A stretch of DNA of 45,952 nt from Edaphosphingomonas laterariae (GTDB taxonomy: Bacteria; Pseudomonadota; Alphaproteobacteria; Sphingomonadales; Sphingomonadaceae): assembly GCF_900188165.1 (NCBI RefSeq), contig NZ_FZOS01000027.1:1-45952 (forward strand). The letters are read 5' to 3'. This document shows positions 26,258 to 32,885 of this stretch, piece by piece. Each line of letters begins with the position of its first letter. Position 1 is the first letter of the stretch. A model generated the notes under the pieces. That model was given only the letters and a program-made list of their open reading frames with translations, ran no database searches and was not told the origin of the DNA. A program made the translations under genes and the position numbers.

Positions 26258-26666
26258 AGGGGGCTCTCCCTTCCAGAACCGAGGAAAGCCAGCCATCGGT
26301 ATAGATCCAGTCCACTGTCTCGCCGGTGGCGAGATCAAGGACATGCGCCCCACCACCAAATCCGTCGATGCGCGGTTTCGAGCAGCTATTTGCGTACTGG
26401 AAACCCCACAATCCGCTCAGGCCAAATTCGGCAGCGCAGCGTTTGACGAATTGGATGACATGCTCAGGGTCACCCGTGACATCATCGCGCATCCAGAGTT
26501 GCGTACCGCCATGCTCTGGCTGGATGGAGAGCAGGAAGCCATCCGAGGGCGGATCCTCAGCGGCATTGTCATCTGCCAGAGCGTTGTAGAGATCGAGCGC
26601 GCGGGCGGCGTTTGCGGGGGTGCCTACGTCGAGCAGGCAGGAAAAGTGCATGTAATAGTCGGCCAT
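26250..26666 (-). CDS. Hypothetical accessory protein
   Basis: The 138-residue product (MADYYMHFSCLLDVG start) contains a segment (HVIQFVKRCAAEFGLSGLWG, about residues 68-87) and a C-terminus ending TDGWLSSVLEGRAPYA. I recognise no catalytic motif. The gene overlaps the next one by eight bases. A perfect 8-bp hairpin (26688-26708) lies just upstream, after the stop of the preceding gene. A role in element maintenance is guessed only from company. Confidence 0.75.
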   Translation of the reverse strand: MADYYMHFSCLLDVGTPANAARALDLYNALADDNAAEDPPSDGFLLSIQPEHGGTQLWMRDDVTGDPEHVIQFVKRCAAEFGLSGLWGFQYANSCSKPRIDGFGGGAHVLDLATGETVDWIYTDGWLSSVLEGRAPYA

Positions 26667-26687
26667 GACGGTCTCCGGACATGACAT

Positions 26688-26708
26688 GGCTCGGCGTATG
26701 GCCGAGCC
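26688..26708. repeat. Intercistronic hairpin
   Basis: GGCTCGGC and GCCGAGCC form a perfect 8-bp stem with a five-base loop between two genes of the same operon. It has no T-run, so it could be an RNA-processing or attenuation element. Confidence 0.45.
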
Positions 26709-26731
26709 GAATGGGATGAAATGGGTGAAGC

Positions 26732-27280
26732 TCAGGCGGCCTGTGGCAGGCGGAGTAGATCGGCCGAGGTTTCGCGCCAGAAGGGATCGACCAATCGGGC
26801 CTCCAGCGCAGCGGCGCGGTAACGCAGCCGTCTCGCATCACCGGGGTCCGAGGCCCGGAATGCCATACTGCGCAGGCGGCTGGCCTCGGTCACGATCCTG
26901 CGTGCCTCGGCATCGGATGCGACTGGCTGTTGCCAGAGGATAATGCCGGCGCGGATTTCACCGGCGAGGACCAGGCGCTGATCTCGGTCCTGAATGAGCA
27001 TGATGCGCGGCTGAAAATACGGAAAGCTGTCCGGCCCCGTGCGAATATCACCGCGCGACAGGCGCAAGGCTGCGGCCTGGATGGCCTCTTCCGGTGACGG
27101 GCATTCGCCAAGCGGGATCACGCGGTCAAAACCGTTCGCCGCGTCACTGGCGTCATAACTGGCCACGCCAAGGCATGAGATACGCAGCGGCAGCTTTTGC
27201 GACCGATAAAGCGCGGGCAGAACATCGGCAGCCAGAATCTGGCCGATGGAACGGAAGGTTTCGGAACGGGCAAAGGTCAT
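26732..27280 (-). CDS. Hypothetical accessory protein with structured leader
   Basis: This 182-residue protein of unknown function has an N-terminal half rich in beta-type sequence (LPLRISCLGVASYDASDAAN) and a C-terminal helical, arginine-rich half (residues 120-180). ATG 27280 is chosen because GGAG lies eight bases upstream and abuts the 3' arm of the conserved leader hairpin; a GTG nine bases earlier is unlikely. It is the first gene of the operon that ends at the terminator at 25561. Confidence 0.76.
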   Translation of the reverse strand: MTFARSETFRSIGQILAADVLPALYRSQKLPLRISCLGVASYDASDAANGFDRVIPLGECPSPEEAIQAAALRLSRGDIRTGPDSFPYFQPRIMLIQDRDQRLVLAGEIRAGIILWQQPVASDAEARRIVTEASRLRSMAFRASDPGDARRLRYRAAALEARLVDPFWRETSADLLRLPQAA

Positions 27281-27288
27281 CGGGATCA

Positions 27289-27360
27289 CTCCATGACGGG
27301 CGCCGGTGAGCCTCTCTCTCCGACCCTCAACCCGTCACGGCCGAACGGCCCGCACTCTTC
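27289..27360 (-). promoter_or_regulatory. Structured mRNA leader, copy 1
   Basis: On the minus strand GTGACGGG (27338-27331) pairs with CCCGTCAT (27300-27293) around a 30-base loop. The loop carries GAGAGAGAGGCT and an inner pair TCGG/CCGG. The ribosome site GGAG (27292-27289) begins at the very next base. An upstream element GAAGAGTGCGG and a small GGCC hairpin are also present. It precedes the gene at 26732-27280. Confidence 0.7.
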
Positions 27361-27479
27361 CTCTCTGACCGGGCTCGTTCCCGGTTCCGCTGCCGGCGAT
27401 GGGAACCATCGCGAGGCGCTGAAGGCCCGAAGCGCGGGCTGCCGCGCTCGGGCCGTCGGGGATGAGGCGCTTTCGCGCC

Positions 27480-27644
27480 TTATTCCCACGGGTCCAGCTC
27501 CAGCTTCACCATGTCGTCGTCGCCGTCGAACTCGGCGGCAGGGCACGCGGCGTGGGTGCCGTCTCCGGCCTGGAACACAACGATCGAAACCATCAGCGTG
27601 GCGGCAAGGCTGGCGGCGAAGGCGGTGGCATCTGCATAGGACAT
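27480..27644 (-). CDS. Small protein with one hydrophobic segment
   Basis: This 54-residue ORF (start MSYADATAFA) has a hydrophobic stretch LAATLMVSIVVFQ and an acidic C-terminus (DGDDDMVKLELDPWE). AGGAG precedes the ATG at a good distance, which is the main reason to accept it. It lies between the leader of the previous operon and the composite transposon. Function is unknown; it may be a membrane-associated microprotein. Confidence 0.5.
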   Translation of the reverse strand: MSYADATAFAASLAATLMVSIVVFQAGDGTHAACPAAEFDGDDDMVKLELDPWE

Positions 27645-27849
27645 GGGTTCCGGCTCCTGTCTTTGGGAGGCGGGGGACCATCCCCCGCGCGACAGGCGCC
27701 CGAAGTGTCTGACCGGATCTGCAATCACCCGAGGGCGTTCGGACTTTTCCCGAATCCCCGAGGGCGGCACGCGCGCGTAAGCCGACCCCTTTGGGGTTGA
27801 ATGTCAAAGAGACGGATCGGACCAAGGTTTGCGAATGGAAGCGGGGGTG

Positions 27850-27857
27850 GTTTTTCG
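27850..27857. repeat. Left 8-bp target duplication of the IS6100 composite
   Basis: GTTTTTCG immediately precedes the left IS6100 and is repeated directly after the right IS6100 (32271-32278). IS6-family elements make 8-bp duplications. Confidence 0.9.
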
Positions 27858-28737
27858 GGCTCTGTTGCAAAAATCGTGAAGCTTGAGCATGCTTGGCGGA
27901 GATTGGACGGACGGAACGATGACGGATTTCAAGTGGCGCCATTTCCAGGGTGATGTGATCCTGTGGGCGGTGCGCTGGTATTGTCGCTATCCGATCAGCT
28001 ATCGCGACCTTGAGGAAATGCTGGCGGAACGCGGCATTTCGGTCGACCATACGACGATCTATCGCTGGGTCCAGTGCTACGCCCCGGAGATGGAGAAGCG
28101 GCTGCGCTGGTTCTGGCGGCGTGGCTTTGATCCGAGCTGGCGCCTGGATGAAACCTACGTCAAGGTGCGGGGCAAGTGGACCTACCTGTACCGGGCAGTC
28201 GACAAGCGGGGCGACACGATCGATTTCTACCTGTCGCCGACCCGCAGCGCCAAGGCAGCGAAGCGGTTCCTGGGCAAGGCCCTGCGAGGCCTGAAGCACT
28301 GGGAAAAGCCTGCCACGCTCAATACCGACAAAGCGCCGAGCTATGGTGCAGCGATCACCGAATTGAAGCGCGAAGGAAAGCTGGACCGGGAGACGGCCCA
28401 CCGGCAGGTGAAGTATCTCAATAACGTGATCGAGGCCGATCACGGAAAGCTCAAGATACTGATCAAGCCGGTGCGCGGTTTCAAATCGATCCCCACGGCC
28501 TATGCCACGATCAAGGGATTCGAAGTCATGCGAGCCCTGCGCAAAGGACAGGCTCGCCCCTGGTGCCTGCAGCCCGGCATCAGGGGCGAGGTGCGCCTTG
28601 TGGAGAGAGCTTTTGGCATTGGGCCCTCGGCGCTGACGGAGGCCATGGGCATGCTCAACCACCATTTCGCAGCAGCCGCCTGATCGGCGCAGAGCGACAG
28701 CCTACCTCTGACTGCCGCCAATCTTTGCAACAGAGCC
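27858..28737 (+). mobile_element. IS6100: IS6100, left copy (880 bp)
   Basis: This is a complete IS6100 with terminal inverted repeats beginning GGCTCTGTTGCAAA and ending TTTGCAACAGAGCC. It has the same length as the copy at 31391-32270 and I see no sequence difference between them. Its right end truncates intI1. Confidence 0.97.
27889..28683 (+). CDS. tnpA: IS6100 transposase (left copy)
   Basis: This is a 264-residue DDE transposase of the IS6 family, with the family motifs RYPISYRDLEEMLAERG and HTTIYRWVQ, DETYVKVRGKW (first Asp), NTDKAPSYG (second Asp) and NNVIEADHGKLK (Glu). The start at 27889 gives the usual length; an upstream TTG (27883) and an internal ATG (27919) are alternatives. 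It is intact and identical by eye to the right copy. Confidence 0.97.
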   Translation: MLGGDWTDGTMTDFKWRHFQGDVILWAVRWYCRYPISYRDLEEMLAERGISVDHTTIYRWVQCYAPEMEKRLRWFWRRGFDPSWRLDETYVKVRGKWTYLYRAVDKRGDTIDFYLSPTRSAKAAKRFLGKALRGLKHWEKPATLNTDKAPSYGAAITELKREGKLDRETAHRQVKYLNNVIEADHGKLKILIKPVRGFKSIPTAYATIKGFEVMRALRKGQARPWCLQPGIRGEVRLVERAFGIGPSALTEAMGMLNHHFAAAA

Positions 28738-29523
28738 TTTGAAGGCGCGCTGAAAGGTCTGGTCATACATGTGATGGCGACGCACGACACCGCTCCGTGG
28801 ATCGGTCGAATGCGTGTGCTGCGCAAAAACCCAGAACCACGGCCAGGAATGCCCGGCGCGCGGATACTTCCGCTCAAGGGCGTCGGGAAGCGCAACGCCG
28901 CTGCGGCCCTCGGCCTGGTCCTTCAGCCACCATGCCCGTGCACGCGACAGCTGCTCGCGCAGGCTGGGTGCCAAGCTCTCGGGTAACATCAAGGCCCGAT
29001 CCTTGGAGCCCTTGCCCTCCCGCACGATGATCGTGCCGTGATCGAAATCCAGATCCTTGACCCGCAGTTGCAAACCCTCACTGATCCGCATGCCCGTTCC
29101 ATACAGAAGCTGGGCGAACAAACGATGCTCGCCTTCCAGAAAACCGAGGATGCGAACCACTTCATCCGGGGTCAGCACCACCGGCAAGCGCCGCGACGGC
29201 CGAGGTCTTCCGATCTCCTGAAGCCAGGGCAGATCCGTGCACAGCACCTTGCCGTAGAAGAACAGCAAGGCCGCCAATGCCTGACGATGCGTGGAGACCG
29301 AAACCTTGCGCTCGTTCGCCAGCCAGGACAGAAATGCCTCGACTTCGCTGCTGCCCAAGGTTGCCGGGTGACGCACACCGTGGAAACGGATGAAGGCACG
29401 AACCCAGTGGACATAAGCCTGTTCGGTTCGTAAGCTGTAATGCAAGTAGCGTATGCGCTCACGCAACTGGTCCAGAACCTTGACCGAACGCAGCGGTGGT
29501 AACGGCGCAGTGGCGGTTTTCAT
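28738..29523 (-). pseudogene. intI1: Truncated class 1 integron integrase
   Basis: The first 262 codons of IntI1 (337 residues in full) are intact ([20 protein letters not shown] onward), with the conserved arginine of [15 protein letters not shown]6100 removes the rest, including the catalytic HxxR region and the tyrosine near residue 312. It cannot recombine cassettes, but it still carries the Pc promoter. Confidence 0.97.
29408..29436 (+). promoter_or_regulatory. Integron cassette promoter Pc, weak variant (PcW)
   Basis: The -35 box TGGACA (29408-29413), a 17-base spacer and the -10 box TAAGCT (29431-29436) lie within intI1 and face attI1. This is the PcW variant. The second promoter P2 is inactive here: TTGTTA and TACAGT are 14 bases apart, without the GGG insertion. 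Confidence 0.92.
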
Positions 29524-29552
29524 GGCTTGTTATGACTGTTTTTTTGTACAGT

Positions 29553-29640
29553 CTATGCCTCGGGCATCCAAGCAGCAAGCGCGTTACGCCGTGGGTCGAT
29601 GTTTGATGTTATGGAGCAGCAACGATGTTACGCAGCAGGG
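29553..29640 (+). other. attI1: Partial attI1 site
   Basis: The 5'-conserved segment runs to ATGTTACGCAGCAGGG, then changes directly into sul1 codons. The attI1 recombination point GTTRRRY, all cassettes and qacEdelta1 are missing. The GGAG (29613-29616) and ATG (29625) of the small attI1 reading frame ORF-11 remain. Confidence 0.85.
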
Positions 29641-30476
29641 TGACGGTGTTCGGCATTCTGAATCTCACCGAGGACTCCTTCTTCGATGAGAGCCGGCGGC
29701 TAGACCCCGCCGGCGCTGTCACCGCGGCGATCGAAATGCTGCGAGTCGGATCAGACGTCGTGGATGTCGGACCGGCCGCCAGCCATCCGGACGCGAGGCC
29801 TGTATCGCCGGCCGATGAGATCAGACGTATTGCGCCGCTCTTAGACGCCCTGTCCGATCAGATGCACCGTGTTTCAATCGACAGCTTCCAACCGGAAACC
29901 CAGCGCTATGCGCTCAAGCGCGGCGTGGGCTACCTGAACGATATCCAAGGATTTCCTGACCCTGCGCTCTATCCCGATATTGCTGAGGCGGACTGCAGGC
30001 TGGTGGTTATGCACTCAGCGCAGCGGGATGGCATCGCCACCCGCACCGGTCACCTTCGACCCGAAGACGCGCTCGACGAGATTGTGCGGTTCTTCGAGGC
30101 GCGGGTTTCCGCCTTGCGACGGAGCGGGGTCGCTGCCGACCGGCTCATCCTCGATCCGGGGATGGGATTTTTCTTGAGCCCCGCACCGGAAACATCGCTG
30201 CACGTGCTGTCGAACCTTCAAAAGCTGAAGTCGGCGTTGGGGCTTCCGCTATTGGTCTCGGTGTCGCGGAAATCCTTCTTGGGCGCCACCGTTGGCCTTC
30301 CTGTAAAGGATCTGGGTCCAGCGAGCCTTGCGGCGGAACTTCACGCGATCGGCAATGGCGCTGACTACGTCCGCACCCACGCGCCTGGAGATCTGCGAAG
30401 CGCAATCACCTTCTCGGAAACCCTCGCGAAATTTCGCAGTCGCGACGCCAGAGACCGAGGGTTAGATCATGCCTAG
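29625..30476 (+). CDS. sul1: Sulfonamide-resistant dihydropteroate synthase Sul1, fused N-terminus
   Basis: Sul1 makes dihydropteroate in the folate pathway and is insensitive to sulfonamides. Apart from its first residue, the normal 279-residue sequence appears complete (VTVFGILNLTEDSFF to DARDRGLDHA). Its normal start is replaced by five codons of the attI1 ORF-11 (MLRSR), giving 283 residues. The ribosome site GGAG of ORF-11 is eight bases upstream and PcW about 190 bases upstream, so a deletion has put sul1 in the first-cassette position without a 59-base element. The catalytic core is unaffected, so resistance is expected. Confidence 0.97.
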   Translation: MLRSRVTVFGILNLTEDSFFDESRRLDPAGAVTAAIEMLRVGSDVVDVGPAASHPDARPVSPADEIRRIAPLLDALSDQMHRVSIDSFQPETQRYALKRGVGYLNDIQGFPDPALYPDIAEADCRLVVMHSAQRDGIATRTGHLRPEDALDEIVRFFEARVSALRRSGVAADRLILDPGMGFFLSPAPETSLHVLSNLQKLKSALGLPLLVSVSRKSFLGATVGLPVKDLGPASLAAELHAIGNGADYVRTHAPGDLRSAITFSETLAKFRSRDARDRGLDHA

Positions 30477-30603
30477 CATTCACCTTCCGGCCGCCCGCTA
30501 GCGGACCCTGGTCAGGTTCCGCGAAGGTGGGCGCAGACATGCTGGGCTCGTCAGGATCAAACTGCACTATGAGGCGGCGGTTCATACCGCGCCAGGGGAG
30601 CGA

Positions 30604-31104
30604 ATGGACAGCGAGGAGCCTCCGAACGTTCGGGTCGCCTGCTCGGGTGATATCGACGAGGTTGTGCGGCTGATGCACGACGCTGCGGCGTGGATGTCCG
30701 CCAAGGGAACGCCCGCCTGGGACGTCGCGCGGATCGACCGGACATTCGCGGAGACCTTCGTCCTGAGATCCGAGCTCCTAGTCGCGAGTTGCAGCGACGG
30801 CATCGTCGGCTGTTGCACCTTGTCGGCCGAGGATCCCGAGTTCTGGCCCGACGCCCTCAAGGGGGAGGCCGCATATCTGCACAAGCTCGCGGTGCGACGG
30901 ACACATGCGGGCCGGGGTGTCAGCTCCGCGCTGATCGAGGCTTGCCGCCATGCCGCGCGAACGCAGGGGTGCGCCAAGCTGCGGCTCGACTGCCACCCGA
31001 ACCTGCGTGGCCTATACGAGCGGCTCGGATTCACCCACGTCGACACTTTCAATCCCGGCTGGGATCCAACCTTCATCGCAGAACGCCTAGAACTCGAAAT
31101 CTAA
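30604..31104 (+). CDS. orf5: GNAT acetyltransferase, integron 3'-conserved segment orf5
   Basis: This 166-residue GNAT-fold protein follows sul1 in the class 1 integron 3'-conserved segment. The acetyl-CoA site region is LAVRRTHAGRGVSSALIEAC (about residues 96-115), and LYERLGFTHVDTF follows. Its substrate is unknown. It is complete and in its usual position, about 127 bases after sul1. Confidence 0.95.
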   Translation: MDSEEPPNVRVACSGDIDEVVRLMHDAAAWMSAKGTPAWDVARIDRTFAETFVLRSELLVASCSDGIVGCCTLSAEDPEFWPDALKGEAAYLHKLAVRRTHAGRGVSSALIEACRHAARTQGCAKLRLDCHPNLRGLYERLGFTHVDTFNPGWDPTFIAERLELEI

Positions 31105-31390
31105 CGTCCGTTCGGGCATCGAGGTCCATGTCGGGGTGGGACGGGCCCGTGGCTTCAAGATCACTTGCAGTCCGACCGCGATGTCTTGGTTGCGCGAGAG
31201 GTTGTCGATATCCTCCACTTCCATCATCAACCCTGGATAATGCCGCCGCCGTCATCGCCGCCGACGCCCGTGCCGGGCTTTTCGGGCCTGTCAGGCTTGC
31301 TCGGCCTTCAGCCTGCCTGGGCGAGATCTCCGGCGGACGGATTAACGGCGGAGCTTCGCCGCCTTTCGTGCGTGTGAAGGCCGAAGATAG
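31105..31390. other. End of the 3'-conserved segment and unassigned sequence before IS6100
   Basis: The first roughly 100 bases look like the usual continuation after orf5. From about 31215 the sequence changes character (repeated CCGCCG, a GGCGGAGCTTCGCCGCC hairpin near 31345-31361) and I cannot assign it. No gene is supported. Confidence 0.4.
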
Positions 31391-32270
31391 GGCTCTGTTG
31401 CAAAAATCGTGAAGCTTGAGCATGCTTGGCGGAGATTGGACGGACGGAACGATGACGGATTTCAAGTGGCGCCATTTCCAGGGTGATGTGATCCTGTGGG
31501 CGGTGCGCTGGTATTGTCGCTATCCGATCAGCTATCGCGACCTTGAGGAAATGCTGGCGGAACGCGGCATTTCGGTCGACCATACGACGATCTATCGCTG
31601 GGTCCAGTGCTACGCCCCGGAGATGGAGAAGCGGCTGCGCTGGTTCTGGCGGCGTGGCTTTGATCCGAGCTGGCGCCTGGATGAAACCTACGTCAAGGTG
31701 CGGGGCAAGTGGACCTACCTGTACCGGGCAGTCGACAAGCGGGGCGACACGATCGATTTCTACCTGTCGCCGACCCGCAGCGCCAAGGCAGCGAAGCGGT
31801 TCCTGGGCAAGGCCCTGCGAGGCCTGAAGCACTGGGAAAAGCCTGCCACGCTCAATACCGACAAAGCGCCGAGCTATGGTGCAGCGATCACCGAATTGAA
31901 GCGCGAAGGAAAGCTGGACCGGGAGACGGCCCACCGGCAGGTGAAGTATCTCAATAACGTGATCGAGGCCGATCACGGAAAGCTCAAGATACTGATCAAG
32001 CCGGTGCGCGGTTTCAAATCGATCCCCACGGCCTATGCCACGATCAAGGGATTCGAAGTCATGCGAGCCCTGCGCAAAGGACAGGCTCGCCCCTGGTGCC
32101 TGCAGCCCGGCATCAGGGGCGAGGTGCGCCTTGTGGAGAGAGCTTTTGGCATTGGGCCCTCGGCGCTGACGGAGGCCATGGGCATGCTCAACCACCATTT
32201 CGCAGCAGCCGCCTGATCGGCGCAGAGCGACAGCCTACCTCTGACTGCCGCCAATCTTTGCAACAGAGCC
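31391..32270 (+). mobile_element. IS6100: IS6100, right copy (880 bp)
   Basis: This is a complete second copy in the same orientation, with the same terminal inverted repeats as the left copy. Its outer flank GTTTTTCG (32271-32278) matches the outer flank of the left copy. Confidence 0.97.
31422..32216 (+). CDS. tnpA: IS6100 transposase (right copy)
   Basis: This encodes the same 264-residue DDE transposase as the left copy with no residue difference seen. The catalytic Asp, Asp and Glu motifs are intact. Two identical active copies in direct orientation allow deletion of the sul1 segment by homologous recombination or IS6-type replicative events. Confidence 0.97.
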   Translation: MLGGDWTDGTMTDFKWRHFQGDVILWAVRWYCRYPISYRDLEEMLAERGISVDHTTIYRWVQCYAPEMEKRLRWFWRRGFDPSWRLDETYVKVRGKWTYLYRAVDKRGDTIDFYLSPTRSAKAAKRFLGKALRGLKHWEKPATLNTDKAPSYGAAITELKREGKLDRETAHRQVKYLNNVIEADHGKLKILIKPVRGFKSIPTAYATIKGFEVMRALRKGQARPWCLQPGIRGEVRLVERAFGIGPSALTEAMGMLNHHFAAAA

Positions 32271-32278
32271 GTTTTTCG
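32271..32278. repeat. Right 8-bp target duplication of the IS6100 composite
   Basis: GTTTTTCG is identical to 27850-27857. Confidence 0.9.
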
Positions 32279-32482
32279 CATCTGACAGGATGCCGGATAC
32301 CCGTCGCAGATGCTCTGCCGCGTCAGCCTTGCCACCATGCTGGCATCAGGATCGTGTTCCTTCAGGCCAGAGATGGCTGCCGCTTGTCCTGATCGGGATG
32401 GCGGATTGCATGGTGAAGCCGGATTGGGCCCGTCCGGTGCAGACATCCCATCCTCACGGCCAGAGACCCTGCGATCGGGTCT

Positions 32483-32788
32483 TCAGCTCCAAAGCCCATC
32501 GGCAATTTCGCGGGCAACCATCGCGCGGGCTTTCATCATCAGATCGTCGCCCGATGTATCGATGTGACCATAGAAGCGCGCACGGCCGCCATGGGCAGTC
32601 CATTCGGCATAGCGGCAGTATTCACGGGCATCGAGCCGGAAAACGCGCATATCTTCGGCCCAATGGGGCTTTGGCTCCACAACAACGGTCATGCCGTCGC
32701 GGCTTTCCTCCCAAGGCAGTGTACGCTCCAGCGGACGGTTTTCCCGATCCTGAGCAAATATTTCATCAACGTCGATGCTGGCAGCCAT
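32483..32788 (-). CDS. Hypothetical accessory protein (about 101 residues)
   Basis: The product starts MAASIDVDEIFAQDREN and contains TVVVEPKPHWAEDMRVFRLD and a helical C-terminus. GGAG precedes the ATG at 32788. It lies just after the terminator that follows the ParB-like gene, so it may be expressed separately or by read-through. I recognise no domain. It remains intact next to the IS6100 insertion. Confidence 0.68.
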   Translation of the reverse strand: MAASIDVDEIFAQDRENRPLERTLPWEESRDGMTVVVEPKPHWAEDMRVFRLDAREYCRYAEWTAHGGRARFYGHIDTSGDDLMMKARAMVAREIADGLWS

Positions 32789-32803
32789 GGCGGCTCTCCA
32801 AAG

Positions 32804-32829
32804 AAAAAGCCCGATCACGAGGATCGGGC
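32804..32829 (-). terminator. Rho-independent terminator after the ParB-like gene
   Basis: On the minus strand GCCCGATC pairs with GATCGGGC and is followed by TTTTTCTTT. It lies 57 bases after the ParB-like stop. Confidence 0.85.
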
Positions 32830-32885
32830 GAGTTACGGAAACGGAGCGGTTAGAACGGGGCGACCGAAGCCGCCCCGCATGAGTG

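Larger units (their letters stand above)
27858..32270 (+). mobile_element. IS6100-bounded composite unit carrying sul1
   Basis: Two directly repeated IS6100 copies enclose a class 1 integron remnant: truncated intI1, attI1 start, sul1, orf5 and 286 bases of further sequence. The 8-bp direct repeat GTTTTTCG lies outside both copies, while the inner flanks do not match. This suggests that the 4.4-kb unit entered as one pseudo-compound transposon between the small gene at 27480 and the gene at 32483. Confidence 0.9.

Noticed and set aside
27286..28665. 459-codon minus-strand frame across the IS6100 boundary
   Set aside because: It is the antisense of the IS6100 transposase extended into flanking DNA; the same antisense frame recurs in the second copy.
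29542..29575. Second integron promoter P2
   Set aside because: The boxes TTGTTA and TACAGT are 14 bases apart and the activating GGG insertion is absent.
30690..31412. 240-codon plus-strand frame running into IS6100
   Set aside because: It overlaps orf5 in another frame and has no recognisable domain. The part after 31215 gave no convincing product.
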